Of a stretch of 64,000 nt of DNA, positions 24,480 through 36,859 are shown one piece after another. Origin of the DNA: Magnolia sinica (taxonomy: Eukaryota; Streptophyta; Magnoliopsida; Magnoliales; Magnoliaceae); contig NC_080590.1 in the NCBI RefSeq assembly GCF_029962835.1, forward strand, positions 56,790,001 to 56,854,000, in the 5' to 3' direction. A program made the translations under genes and the position numbers. The notes beneath the pieces are model-generated. The model saw only the letters and a list, made by a program, of their open reading frames with translations, did not search any database and was not told the DNA's origin. Within the stretch, counting starts at the first letter, position 1; every line of letters begins with the position of its first letter.

Positions 24480-25560
24480 GTTCGTAAGATTGTCATGTCA
24501 TTCGGAATATCAACAATGTAGGCGTTATCATTGATCTTTCGGATGATTGGCACCGGTCCAATTTTCTTATTCTTCAATTTTTTGTACATCCCAGTAGGAA
24601 ATCTCTATTTGCGTAGATGGACCATAATGTGGTCGCCCATCTTGAACACTTTTTGTCACCCATACTTGTTCGCTTGCTTCTTGTACTTCTCGTTCGACGC
24701 ATGTACCTTAGTTTACACCTACGCATGAATGCTTATGATCATGTCTACCATATTTTCTGCTGCAATGCTCATGCCTAGGAAGTTGGGCAGAGGGACCAAG
24801 TCAAATGTGTGGCGAGGCACTCGACCGTAAATAATTTGGTATGGGGACTTTCCTATCGAGCGATTCACCATATTGTTGAATGCATACTCCATTTGAGACA
24901 AGGCTAAATCCCACTGCTTCAGTTTTTCGTTTAAAATTTATCGAATGAGGTTTCCCAACGTGCAATTCATAACTTCAATTTGCCCATCAGTCTGTGGGTG
25001 GTAGGTGTTGTTGAACTGAAGTCGTGTATTGAATTTCACAAAGTCCTTTAAAAGTGGCTAATGAACTTCGTATCACGATCAGAAGTAATGGTCATGGGAA
25101 CCCTATGTAACCACATGACCTTTCTGAAGAATAAATTCGCCATGTGTGTTGCATCGAGAGTCTTCTTACATGGGATAAAGTCCTCCATCTTGGAGAAACG
25201 ATCTACCACCATGAACACAAATCCATTCTGTGTTGTGTTCATGAGAGACCAAGCACGAAGTCTATAGATAAATCCTCCTAAGGGCCGTCAGGCATAAGTA
25301 ACGAGGTATAGAGTCCCGTATTCTGAGATTGCCCCTTGAAGTTCTGACAAATATGACAACATTGTACTGTTTTTCCCACATTATGTACCAATTATAACCA
25401 GCAATACCACTCTTCCACAAAATCTCGCGTCTTATCTCACCCAAGGTGTCCACCACCTCCATGTAGCTTTTGAATAATTTGTTCCCTCTAAGTACTTTGT
25501 GGGATTTATAATCGGTTCCCTTTGAAGAGGAAACTGTCTTGTATATGTAGGTCATTGAGT
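24480..25560 (-). pseudogene. Gypsy-1 integrase
   Basis: Fragments in several frames read [34 protein letters not shown] (catalytic Asp region), MEYAFNNMVNRSIGKSPYQI and a C-terminal GDHIMVHLRK ... LKNKKIGPVPIIRKI. This order is the normal chromovirus integrase. The acidic residues near SDRD remain, but the frame is broken many times. Confidence 0.88.
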
Positions 25561-25580
25561 TAACCTTCTTGGCACTTCAT

Positions 25581-26215
25581 CTAAGAATATTTGAAGTCCT
25601 CGTCCTTAGCATACAACTCCTTGAGACAGTCGAAGCCAACCACCCCATTGCTCATTGTAACAAGTAGTAATGTATGATGGCTAAGTGCATTAGCCACCTT
25701 GTTCTGCTGCCCTAACTTGTACTTTAGAGTGAACATGAATTTATGTAAAAACGTGACCCATCTAGCATACACATGATTCACATTAATCTAACTATTAATA
25801 AACTTTAATGCTTGATGGTCAGTGTACAGAACAAACCTATTTGAATCAGATAATTCCGCCAATGTCGTAGTGCCTGAACAACTGTGTATAGTTCAAGCTC
25901 ATACGTTGATCAATTCTTTTGGGCTTTACTGAGCTTCTCATTGTAGAAAGCTACCAGCCTGCCTTCTTGTGATAATACTCCTCCAATTCCAACATACGAA
26001 GCATCATAATCAACCTCAAACAACTTGTTGAAATTATGAAGAACCAAGACTGGTGTTGTGGACAACCTATACTTAATCTCATAAAAGCTCTTGCTAGTCT
26101 CATCAGTCCACTGAAACGGTCCATTTTTCATGCAATGTGTAATAGGTGAGACTATCGTGATAAAATTCCGCACAAATCGATGATAGAAGGTCGTCAACCC
26201 GTGGATACTCCTCAC
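25581..26215 (-). pseudogene. Gypsy-1 RNase H region
   Basis: The frame [14 protein letters not shown] followed by [14 protein letters not shown] and [20 protein letters not shown] is the junction of reverse transcriptase thumb and RNase H. It continues as KYKLGQQNKVANALSH (25,581-25,781). The D-A-S motif of the RNase H active site is present. Confidence 0.9.
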
Positions 26216-26960
26216 TTTATGAAAATTTCTCGAGATCGGACATTCTCTAATGGCTCACACATTTTCATCGTTCACATGAATGCCCATGGACGTTACCACA
26301 AATCTCTTGAACAACAGGCTATCCCTTAAAAAACTACACTTCTTCAAGTTGAGGTACAACTTGTTAACTTGTAGGACCTGCAACACCTACCTGAGATGTT
26401 CCCTATGATCTGTCTCATCCTGGATATATATCAGGATGTCATTAAAATATACCACCACAAATCGGTTAGTGAACAATTTTAACACTTGATTTATTAGACG
26501 CATAAAAATGCTTGGTGCATTCGATAGACCGAAGGGCATGACCAGCTACTCATACAACCCTTCCTTGGTCTTGAATGTCGTTTTCCACTCATCACCGAGT
26601 CGGATACAAAGTTGATAGTATCCGCTCCTCATATCTAGCTTAAAGAACACCTTGGCCTCATTTAGCATATCGAGCATGTCGTCCAACCGCAGTATTGGAA
26701 ATCGTTATTTGATAGTAATTTTATTGATTGTCCGGCTATCGACACACATGCGCCAGCTCCCTTTTTTGAGCACTACTAAGGCTGGTACAGTACATGGGCT
26801 CATGCTCTCTCTCAAAAGACCCTTACGGATCAATTCTTTCACCTACCCCTGAAGTATCTCACACTCATTTGAACTCATCCAATAGTGAGGGCGGTTGGGC
26901 AGGCTAGCACCAAGGACGAGGTCTATGTGATGTTGGATGTCCCTTATAAGGGGCAATCCA
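26216..26960 (-). pseudogene. Gypsy-1 reverse transcriptase, YFND box
   Basis: Near 26,420-26,465 the minus strand encodes [20 protein letters not shown]. The expected box is YFDD, so the first catalytic aspartate has become asparagine, a G-to-A change. The domain continues with [14 protein letters not shown] sequence in broken frames. Confidence 0.85.
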
Positions 26961-26977
26961 TTGGGTAAATCTTTAGG

Positions 26978-27762
26978 CTAGACTTCTTTGAATTCATTTA
27001 ACAATAGCCTTAAACTTAGAGGAATGTTTGAGGGCTCCAATTCCTTGCTCTTCACCACTATGGCGTATACCTCGTTGATTTCCTTGGATTCTTTCATGAA
27101 ATCCCTAATGGTTAAGAGAGAATTTCCCTTCACTTTAGAAGATTTAGGTGGTTCTCTGGTGCCATAGGGGCAAGGATTATCTTTTGATAATCCATGACGA
27201 AGATGTAAACATTGTCTCATCCTCAGTGGGTCGCATTACGGTTTAACTGTCATGGTCGACCGAGTAACATATGCCATGCTTCTATGTTGACCACGTCACA
27301 AAGTATTTGATCCTTATAAGTTTTACCTATTGAAAATGAGAAAATGCATTGCTCAGTTACTTTAGTCTCATTCGCCTTTTTTTTATCTAGCTAATTGAGT
27401 ATTGGGAAGAATGTTTTGTTGTTGGTATCTGCAACTTGTCCACCATCACTTTTGAGACGACGTTCTCGTTACTGCCACTATCTATGATTACATCACAGAC
27501 CTAGCTATTGACGGTACACCGCGTACGAAATATATTGTGTCACTACGAATGTAATTCCTTCTGTGGGGTGTACAGTAACCGTTTCACAACTAGAGAATCA
27601 CCATGACCCTCGCCTGTCCATTCATCGCCATCTACTCCTTTGTCAGTGGCTTGTTCACTTTCATCAAAGTTAGGGTCTTCTTCTACAACCTCACCTTAAG
27701 TGCCCCCCCTTCATTTTTAGTCAAGTGTGTTGTGGGACATTGATGACATGTGTTTGATAAGT
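26978..27762 (-). pseudogene. Gypsy-1 protease and linker
   Basis: The linker GNSLLTIRDFMKESKEINEV precedes the reverse transcriptase. Upstream, about 27,420-27,490, lies CDVIIDSGS, the aspartic protease active site, followed in broken frames by CDVVNIEAWHMLLGRP with a premature stop. The acidic EEDPNFDESEQATD stretch (about 27,660) is the usual segment between zinc knuckle and protease. Confidence 0.82.
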
Positions 27763-28499
27763 TGTAAGGCCCGTATCCTAGTCCGTACCATTTCATGGAC
27801 TTCCGCGATCCTCCCTGTCACGACCTGTTTGCACATGACTATAAGTTGCATCACATATATCTGAGTCGGCTCGACTCGAGACTTGTACCCTTGCGACCAC
27901 GCCGTCGCCGTAGTCCTAATGCCGTGTCTCGTGCACCGATGCGATACCCAGGCCAGGAGATATGGGCCCGCATTTATTTCGAGGAAAACACCGCACATTT
28001 GCAAAACTTAAGGGAATCTCTACCAAATATCAAATTAATCAATTGATGTACAAGTTAAGTACATATCCCATCACATCCATCCCTCTCTCACCCAAAGTCA
28101 ACACAACCCACACCACTCATCACTCACATCCATCACTCACCCATCCCTTTCATCCCATCACCCTCTCTCTCCCTCTCATTCTCTTCACCATTTTTTACCT
28201 TCTCCATTAGCAACCAAAAGAGCCTTTGGACGTCCAAGCTTAGAGATAAAAAACCCCATCAAAATAGCCCCTTCCTTGCAAGATCCCACTCAATCCAACC
28301 CTTGGACCATCATCTCCACCATTGAAGTAGCACTTTGGGAGCATTGGAAGGCTAGGGAGGAAGAAGGATAGGTGGGTGTTTCTAGAGTAGATCTTGATTT
28401 TTTGGACAAGTGGGACCCATTTAATGTATGTGCGGTAACGTTTGGTGAGGAGCTCATAGTGGCGGAGCTCCTCCCTCACACACACGTCTCTCTCCCTTT

Positions 28500-30760
28500 C
28501 TATCTCCTTCCCATATTATGTGGCCCACTTGATGAATGTGAGGATGATCTAGACCGTCCAGCAGCAAGGATGCCTTGCTGTCAATATTGCTGGACATCTA
28601 GCTGCCATGCAGGCCTGGTTGGATGGGAACCCGAATATCAGCCTGGTCCCGGGACTGTGTGGCCCACCCTAATGGACTCCGCCTTGATATATGTGGTCTA
28701 CATCGTCTATCCAATGGAGTGCCCGACAGGCTAGATGGGCCAGATTAATGGACCGGCCTACTGTCCAGCAGCAGGCCTGGATGATGGGAGAGACATATAT
28801 ATCTTGTTCCAATTAGTGAGCCATACTCACGTGGACCCCACCCTGCTATATGTGGTCCACAACCACACTGCCCATCCAGTTTTCAGATCATTTTAGGGTG
28901 GGCCAGATGGGCCAGGACCTGCTGAATGGATACTATCTAGACCATCCAGCAGGCCTGGACACAAGTAATACACAAATACTAGCTTGATTTAGAACTCTAG
29001 TGGGCTACGCTGACGTGGACGCACCTTGATATATTTATTTTATCCTCACCATCCATATGTGGATGGTGAGATGGAAGCTAATTGGCTGGCGTACCTCACT
29101 CCAACTATATAGCTATTGATTTGATGATAACATGTTCTGTGGGTCTGATGACAAGGTATGTGTTATATACCAGACCGTCCGTCCATTTTTTTAGGTGTGG
29201 GACCCACCCCACACGTGTTGCATGTGTGGAGGTGGGGCCCACCTTGATGTATGTATTCTTTATCCACATCGTCCATATCCAGAGGGTGCCATGTGGGCTG
29301 ATCGTTGTTGTATGTGTTGGATATCCTAGCCGTCCTCTGTTTGTAGGATGTGGGACCACTACGATGCATGTGTTAAATACCCTCACCGTCCAACATCTGG
29401 ATGGTGGGACCCACCCTAATATATATGGGTTTTATCCTCACCATCTAGCTGTATGGACGGTGGGATGCACCATGATATATATGTTTTATCCTTGCCTCCC
29501 ATCTATTTTGAGGCCCACTTAGGCAGGGCCCACCTTCTGGTGACCCACGTCTAGGTGGGGCCCACCTCTCTAGTATTGATCCAGGCCGTCCATCCAGACT
29601 CGTCAGGCTGTGGGCCAAGATATGAGTCAAATCTAAATCTCAATTGGACCGCACCACAAGCAGCAGTGGGGTTAACGACCACCTTATGGAGCCTCGTTAG
29701 GCCCACTGAGATGTTGTGGGAGGCCCAGCTACCGGCCCACCTCCCCGGGTGGCCCACATTCAGTGGGACCCACCATAAGTATGCATTTTATCTAGCCGTC
29801 CATTAGTCTGACCATCCAGCAGAGCCAGTTAACTAATGGGCTGGCCGCTGGTGGGCTGATTATCCACCAGCTGCTCACCTTGCTATGTATTGTATATCCT
29901 CGTTGGTCATCTATAGGTGGGGCCCAAATTGTGACGCATGAGGCCCACTATGTGTATGTAATTTACCTAGGTTGTTCATCTATTAGACGCCCTAACTAGG
30001 CCAAGTGGTGCAGTTGGGCTGACAGCCCAGCAGTAGCCCCCTCGCTGTATATATCCTATACCGTCGCTGGCCATCAGTTGGTGGGGCCCATAGGTGATGT
30101 GTGAGGCCCACCATTCGTATGTATTATATCTAGGGCATCCAGCAAGTGACCCATCGAGTGTATATGTTGTTTACCCATGCTGTTCATCCATTGTGAGGCT
30201 CATAGTTGATGGGTGGGGCTCCCACACCTTCCTCCAGATCCTCCCGAGCCCACTCCAAGGTGTGGTTCCAGTTCAGATGTAGGAGATCCAAATAATCAGG
30301 TGGACGCCCACCAGCAGATAGATGAGCTAAGCGTTCACCGTGGGGCTCCTTTGTGTGGCCCACTAGGATGTATGTGTGATATACACATTGATCATCCACC
30401 CTCCTAGGACTGTGGGCCCCATCGACTTGTGAGGCCCACCATGATGTGTGTGTTATATGCACACTATCCACCCATTTTCTAGGCCATGGACTATATATGG
30501 GGCCCATATGATGCACATGTTTCACCCACCGTCTAGTGCATGGGACAGTGGGATCCACCATAATGTATGCATTGTATATCCAACTGGTAGGGCCGATTTT
30601 ATAGTGCAACAGGCCCACCTTGGTGTATGTATTGTAGGCACTCTGTCCACCTATTTTTTCAGACCATTGGGCTGATTTGTGAGGCTCACCTTGATGTGTA
30701 TATTGACCTTCCTACCCATTTATTTTCAGCCCCATCAAGCTCACTATGATGTATATGATG
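28500..30760 (+). repeat. Array of about 20 diverged GGGCCCACC-TGATGTATGT units
   Basis: Units of the form GTGGGGCCCACCTTGATGTA then TATTCTTTATCCACATCGTC recur at uneven spacing of about 60-180 bases (for example 29,235, 29,405, 29,540, 29,765, 30,430, 30,605). The unit equals the arm of the foldback MITE at 21,185. Open frames across this array are artefacts. Confidence 0.8.
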
Positions 30761-30779
30761 CACTCACCATCCATCCCTT

Positions 30780-31300
30780 GTGCCTAGCCCATGGGCCCTT
30801 GTGTGAGGCCCATTATGATGCATTTGTGGCCCTTGTCTGGGGCCCAATGTGATGTATTTATGGCCCATTTAATGAGGCCCAATGTGATGTATATATGTCC
30901 CATGAGATGCGACCCACTTGATATATATGAGGCCCATGTGATGTGGCCCATTGTGATATGTGAGGCCCATATGATGAGGCCTAGTGTGATGTATATGAGG
31001 CTCATTGTGATGTATGGGACCCTTGTGTAAGGCCCATTGTGATTGTATAAGGCCCATTATGATTGTATGAGGCCCATTGAAATTGTATGTGGCCCATTGT
31101 GATTGTATGAGGCCTATTAAGATTGTATGTGGCCCATTGTGATTGTGTGAGGCCCATTGAGATTGTATGTGGCCCATTGTGATTACATATGAGGCTCGAT
31201 GAGATGTATAAGGCCCATGTGATGCGGCCCACTTGATGTATGAGATCCTTGTATAAGGCCCATTGAGATTGTATGTGGCCCATCATGTTGTGTATTAGGC
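30780..31300 (+). repeat. About 20-bp tandem repeat GGCCCATTGTGATTGTATG
   Basis: Consecutive units GGCCCATTGTGATTGTATGA alternate with GTGGCCCATTGTGATTGTAT, most regular at 31,030-31,190. They appear to be a further shortened derivative of the GGGCCCACC-TGATGTATG unit to the left. Confidence 0.88.
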
Positions 31301-33175
31301 CTTTTTGTGAGGCCATGGGTCCACTATACATTAGGCTTTTTGTGGGCCACTCATTGGGAGCAATGTTGGTTAAATGTCCACATTGATGGATAATGATGGT
31401 TAAATGTCCACATTGTGACCTTCCCCTAGGTCTTGTTAGGCCCATTTACATCCTTCTCTAAGTGGGTTGACCCTAATCATTGGGCCCCATTGATATGTGC
31501 ATGACATGTCTATTCATATTGGGATAACCCATAATGTTAGGCCCCTATTGGTTGCTAGTAGGACTGTTTTAATCTTGAAGTCCATCTATGGACCCCGCCT
31601 TGAATATAAGCTGATTATCGATGCCGATTATAAGTATGTGATAGCATAACATCATGATACATGCCCATACGTATCATCTGCATGCTTAATATGAGACGTG
31701 GTTGACCATTGCATATACCATTAGGTGGATTATTATGGGACTCCTTGAGAGACAGAGTTGCCCCACCTGAGCGTACGGTACGCGCAGGTTTGATGCATGA
31801 TGGATAGTATGACTCATGCATCTCGCATTTTGTGATATGACCGCCGTACGCCCTAGCAACATCAGGGTTGTAACCTCCATAGGCATGTCGTGGATGGCCA
31901 GATCAGACACTGAAAATCTTTTTCGACATGAGGTGCCATAAATATCCCTAGGTGAAGGTTCCTAAACCCTCTTGGTACCAGAGGACACTCCAATGCCGAG
32001 ACCGAGTGGATACATGAATGCATGAGGGCTGTATACCGTCTCCTACTATGTCGTGATCGGTTGGAAAGGGGTGTGACCTTACTCGTCTGAGTGAGGGGGC
32101 AATATCTAAGTTGATTTAACCAGCTTGAGGAATGGGTCCGCTATCTACGAGCCGGGCCCAATATTGGCAGGCGGATAGTGAGGTCTCTTCCACTTACCCA
32201 GTTGTGCGCTCGGATAGGGCAGCAAGATGGCATAGAGTGTATTAGACCTCGGTAATGATCCTAGAGATGTACAGTGCTAATATGTGGATTTATTGAGCAG
32301 GAGTTGCATACTCAGCATTTGACTCATTCATTCATTCATTAACTATCCACTCGGGCTGGTGATGCACAATTAATTCTTATGTGTACCCTCGCAATGACCA
32401 GGATTTCGATTGGGGTGCTTGACCAACCTAAGATCAGGAGTTTACCATATTGAATCTGGCTATCCAAATTTTGGTATGAGACTAGTTTGATAGAGTCCCT
32501 TGTGATGGACCCCATAGCCTGCGATATGACGTAATATCATCCCAACTTTAAACTCCAGCTCGATCATTTCATTTGCACTGCATATTCCATTGTATCCTCG
32601 GTATATGATACTTGACTTGTTATGTCTCCGTATTGCATAGCTGATCTATATTGCTTCATCAATATATGATATTGGCTTATTATGTTTTTACATCGCATAG
32701 CCTGGATAAGGCTGATGGTATTTATGGACTTACCAACATTTTTTCACATTGCTCTGATATTACATACTTGACACTTAGCTTACGCACACACTTTCACCAC
32801 CCTCTAAGCTTTCTATAAGCTTATGTACGATAGATGCATGCAGGTGGCATTAGGTCATAGCAGCATTGAGCTTGGAGTGTGCAACTATCTTCTGGAGCTT
32901 TGATTTTTTATATATGTATTTTCCTTTCAGCATTGTATTCAACTCTTTATATTTTTGGATATGTGATGATGATGGTGCCTTTGTGATTTGGGTAAACTTG
33001 TGGTTATGCTTATTATGAAATAAATGTATGTTGAAAAATCCTCCTTTTAGGATCCCAGGAACGGAATCTGGCGTATGGCGCTCGATGCCGAGAATGGGGT
33101 ACTACAGAGGCTATCGACACCGGATTCGGCGATCGAGAATTCTGTGATCCCGATTTTTGAGTTTGGGGCGTGACA

Positions 33176-34183
33176 AAAGTGGCCCAATTGGCTATATCAG
33201 TAATAATTATTTGGCCTTAGCCGAACATAAGGATTTAGAATCCAACTTAGGCCCATTGTTGTGGGTATTACATGTTGAGGCCAAGATGAGCCGCTCACCG
33301 TATCATGGTTTGTGGTGGAAGGAGGTTAAGGACGTCTTCCTACTAGTTCTTTTCCTCGTGCCCGTACTGGATCCTGTGTGGGACTTGTCATGGGGGGTCG
33401 AGTTGAAGGATAAGGCCAAGTAGGAATTCTTACAAGTTACATTTCTACCCTACCTGCCAATTGAATTGCTTCATCTATGGTCCCAACTGGGTGCATTTGG
33501 ACTCAGTCCTGAATCGTCGATTGTAATCCACTTATAAATTGTGCTACCTTCTATGATTCTATTTCTGATAGATCATTTCACGTTGCCAACTATTGAAATT
33601 CTTCGGTGTAGTTTGTGATGGTTCGATTCTCCCGCTGGCAGTTTTGGTATTGCTGGAACAATTTCTTCTCGTAATCACTTAGAAAGAATCGTGATCGAAG
33701 AACACATCTCATCCGTGGCCATGATGAGATGGGCGCCTTATTATGTTGGGTACATGAGATTTGTAATTGCTCCCACCATGCAGAAGCACTATATTTTAAT
33801 TTAAATGCTACTAATTTCACATTTTTATGCTCTGGCATGTGTATGTAATCAAAATATCTTTACACTTCGGGTAGCCAATCAAGGAAATCTTCAATGTGTA
33901 ATAAACCATTAAAGCTAGGAAGTTTGACCTTACCTCGATAGTCTCTTTCAGCACGATCTAGATGATCACCTCTATGAACTGGTAGTCGGGCAAAGCCTTC
34001 ATTATGGTCCTCGTTGCTAGAGGTTGAATCATCTGGTGTAGCCCTACAATTTACCACTAGTAGTGATCTACGAAAATCGGAATTGTGACGTACAATAACC
34101 ACAGGCAGTTGAGCATCGCCTAGGGATCGGGGTGGAAGTAACGCATCCGCAAGACGGTCGAGGGTTGCCTGCAACCCTTGCAT
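33176..34183 (-). pseudogene. Gypsy-1 gag with decayed zinc knuckle
   Basis: MQGLQATLDRLADALLPP starts the frame (34,183). The gag domain shows VKLPSFNGLLHIEDFLDWL, MPEHKNVKLVAFKLKYSASA, WWEQLQ and LFQQYQNCQRENRTITNYTE, typical of Retrotrans_gag. The C-terminal end reads NPYVRLRPNNYY, a stop, then YSQLGH; the two knuckle cysteines appear as tyrosines. The 5.4-kb LTR inserted directly after this point. Confidence 0.85.
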
Positions 34184-34305
34184 AGTTAACTGACTCTCCT
34201 AGTGGAAAACTTCCATTCTTTCTAAAATATAGTGAATCCCTTTATCATCGTCAATAGGATTTTGGTTCATACCTTCACTTTTTGCCATCAGCCTAAGGGG
34301 AGTCC

Positions 34306-34319
34306 TCACTCTAATACCA
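34306..34319 (-). other. Gypsy-1 primer binding site
   Basis: The minus strand reads TGGTATTAGAGTGAG, a two-base variant of the initiator methionine tRNA complement TGGTATCAGAGC, four bases from the LTR. Confidence 0.8.
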
Positions 34320-34323
34320 ATTA

Positions 34324-35013
34324 TGCAGGGATGAATGTGATGAGTCAATCATTGTCTTCCTCAAGGATAACTACTCCAAATCCATAGAGCTTCTCTAGAC
34401 TCCTCACAAAGGCTTCTCAATCCACGAGGAAAAAACAAGGAAAATAGAAAATAAATTCTATAAAATTCATAATTTGATTAATGAATAAATAAATGAGTTT
34501 ACACCCATTTAAATAGGGATACGAAGCCATTCTAAAATTTCTAGATTCACAAGTTACTATAAATATTAAACTTACTATTTATATATGGTCATGATTCTTA
34601 CTAGTGCGCATGGTTTTTGGCCAAAAATAGTAAGTGTCCTATTTAGCTGAACAATGGTCTTCTCCTAATTATTCTAAGCACTTTCTTGTTGGGTGCAACT
34701 CCTAAAGCCCAATAGATGAAGAGTTATACTCAAACTAAAACTTACTATAAATAGTAAAAAAGAAATTAAAACAGGATTTTGACTGTCGATCTGATGCTAT
34801 TTCGTAAATTCGTCATGGGAAACCCGATGTAATAGGTTAGGTGGCTAAAGTATCTTGTCCCACCCCAAAATCATATATGGTACGTTAGATAGCTCATTCC
34901 GGTTTGCGAGATACATTCGTTTTAAGTCTGACAGTTCAAATCACTTCCACTTCCGATCGGGCCTTTTCTGATCCATCTTGGCCATGAAACTGTCTGCGAC
35001 CCCCTCTATATCA
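34324..35013 (-). repeat. Gypsy-1 5' LTR
   Basis: It runs from TGCAGGGATGAATGTGATGA to CTCTATATCA on the plus strand and aligns with 23,700-24,406. Many substitutions between the two copies show that the insertion is old. Confidence 0.87.
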
Positions 35014-35018
35014 CACTG

Positions 35019-35204
35019 AGGTTCCTTAAATCCACACCATCCAACCATTTGGAAAGATCATTTTAGACTATGATATAAAAAAATGAAGCAGATCCAAATC
35101 TTATGTGAATCATACCATAGGAAACAGTAAAATAGAATCCCCACTATTAAAAAATTTCATGGGGGCCACTGAAATGTATGGTTGATGTCTTAAATTTATA
35201 AAGA
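35019..35204. other. Remnant of a foldback MITE-like repeat
   Basis: Words such as GGAAAGATCATTTTAGACTA and GGGGGCCACTGAAATGTATG match the dispersed motif family. No gene. Confidence 0.4.
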
Positions 35205-35945
35205 ATAGGGTTTTTCGATGCCATTGACAGGCCACTCAATGTTATCGAGCAAATGTTAATGTCATCGACAAATGTCCGATGACATTAGAAAAATATAGAA
35301 AATCCATGTTTTATCGTTGGGATGTTTTTGTGTTTTGCTCAATTTCATTGAAGGTGTTCGATGTCATCAATAAATCATTGATACCATCGAAGTCCCATCG
35401 AAGGTGCCATCGAGCGTACTCGTGGAATTGCGAAAGTGTGGGATTTTTTCATATTTCAATTGTTATAATATAACGTGCTATACATATATATATCAAGTGT
35501 AATCAGGATTTTTGATAGATTAAAGGTGTTTTACGGCTTTCTAATTCATTCATAACGTTTCAAGGGCATAACTTAGCTTGTGAGGGAGATTTGAGGCTTA
35601 TTCGAATGTGTAATCTCTATCTCTTGTAATTTTCTGCTTTCATAGTGCATTATTGTTGCTTTATGCCATGCTTTTCCTACAAGGGTTTTTCCATATAAAA
35701 TTCACTTTGTTTGTGTTCAAACTTAGTTGTGCGATTGGAGTACTTTTCTTGATTTATCTTTGTGTACTTCCGTGGTTCCACAACAAGTGGTATTGGAGCT
35801 AACATTGGGAAGTAGATTGATGGCGTCTAATCGAAAGTTCAATGTATAAAAATATTCTGGGAATTTATTTTTGAACTATGGAAGGTGAAGATGAACGGTC
35901 TCCTAGTTCAACGATAATTGGATGGTGCCCTTGATCTTCTCTGAT
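35205..35945 (+). mobile_element. Copia-3: LTR end, primer site and start of gag, truncated
   Basis: An LTR of uncertain start ends CCGTGGTTCCACAACA at 35,785. Two bases later comes TGGTATTGGAGC (35,788-35,799), the methionine tRNA primer site of another Copia lineage. Gag starts at 35,821 with MASNRKFNV, a stop, KYSGN, then after a shift LWKVKMNGLLVQR and LDGALDL, as in Ivana/Ale-type gag. It breaks off near 35,945 and abuts the truncated Copia-2 LTR. A palindrome array (TCGATGTCATCGA type) lies at 35,215-35,425, before a TATA-like TATAATATAACG at about 35,465. Confidence 0.75.
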
Positions 35946-36211
35946 CTTAAGCTTGATTTTCTCATAGTTCAAGAGAAGATCAAGCTTAAGACAGATCTAT
36001 ATTCAAGAGAAGATTAAGCTCAAGATCGGCTAATGTTCAAGAAAAGATTAAGCTCAAATTTAAGATGGAGTCTGAGACTAATTTCAAGACAACAAAGAAG
36101 AAAAAATATTTGATACATCTCAGGTGGTATAAAACCCTAGAAAAACCTTAGGACTAGGTGCTTTCAAAATGTTTAAATTTTGGATTTTTATGTGTTTTTT
36201 GCCTGGGATTT

Positions 36212-36470
36212 CACTACCAGAAAAGGGGGCAAAGGCTACGGATAAAATCCGTAGCCTTAGACCTATGGCTATGGTTCCAGTCCGTAGCATGACCGTAGTC
36301 GTAGGTGCCGTAACAATAGGTCTAGAACCTATAGCTACGGATTTAATCCGTAGCTATAGGTTACAACAGCTACGGATATAATCCGTAACAATTATATCTT
36401 TAGCGATAAGTATAAACAACTACGGATATTATTTGTAGCTAAAAGTCCGTTGCAATATGCCAAATTTAAT
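36212..36470. repeat. CACTA-2 left terminal and subterminal repeats
   Basis: After CACTACCAG come GGCTACGGATAAAATCCGTA, TATGGCTATGGTTCCAGTCC, then several TAGCTACGGATTTAATCC palindromes up to about 36,470. CACTA-3 has the same layout at 59,397. Confidence 0.9.
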
Positions 36471-36859
36471 AATGGCTACAGCTATCGGATTATCGGCTAC
36501 GATCAATATCCATGGCTATTTCGCACATTAAAAAAATTATATATAATCATTTGTTCATTCAATTACCAGCTGCATAATCATTCATTCATTCATTCCATTA
36601 CAATCAATTACAATCATTTATTCATTCAATTACAATCCTTTATTCAATCAATTACAATTATAATAAATTACAATCCTTCATTCAATCAATTACAATTACA
36701 ATTATAATAATGCTAAAAGTATAAATCTTTGGCTTCATTAGAGAAATTTGCTCGACTTCACCCTAAAATTTCAATGATAAAAAATTGAAAGAGAAGATAT
36801 ATTTTGACGGTATGATATTTTTTTCACAAGTAAATAGGCCTTTTTCAGCCATCACCCAC

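Larger units (their letters stand above)
27763..33175 (+). mobile_element. Giant (5.4 kb) solo LTR inserted in Gypsy-1 gag
   Basis: The insert begins TGTAAGGCCCGTATCCTAGT and ends GAGTTTGGGGCGTGACA, the TG...CA ends I associate with Tekay/Del-type Gypsy LTRs. It is flanked by TAAGT (27,758-27,762) and AAAGT (33,176-33,180), a near-perfect 5-bp duplication. The Gypsy-1 zinc knuckle reads up to one side and resumes on the other, confirming the insertion. The late part (32,300-33,060) looks like Tekay LTR U3/R sequence. No primer binding site or coding domain lies inside, so it is one LTR, enlarged by internal tandem repeats. Confidence 0.7.
23700..35013 (-). mobile_element. Gypsy-1: decayed Ty3/Gypsy retrotransposon
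   Basis: Two LTRs (23,700-24,406 and 34,324-35,013) align by eye and flank minus-strand gag (33,176-34,183), zinc knuckle, protease, reverse transcriptase, RNase H and integrase (to 24,480). This is the Gypsy order. The flanks CAATG (23,695-23,699) and CACTG (35,014-35,018) differ by one base, as an old target duplication would. The IGPVPIIRKINDNAYIVDIP and FNV-YLTEYH C-terminus resembles chromovirus (CRM-like) integrases. Stops and shifts are frequent and the catalytic box is altered. A solo LTR splits the element at 27,763-33,175. Confidence 0.9.

Noticed and set aside
28372..31445. Many overlapping frames of 60-147 codons on both strands
   Set aside because: They arise from the stop-poor GGGCCCACC and GGCCCATTGTGATTGTATG repeats.
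23700..35013. An active Gypsy element
   Set aside because: YFND instead of YFDD, lost knuckle cysteines, multiple stops and a 5.4-kb insertion.
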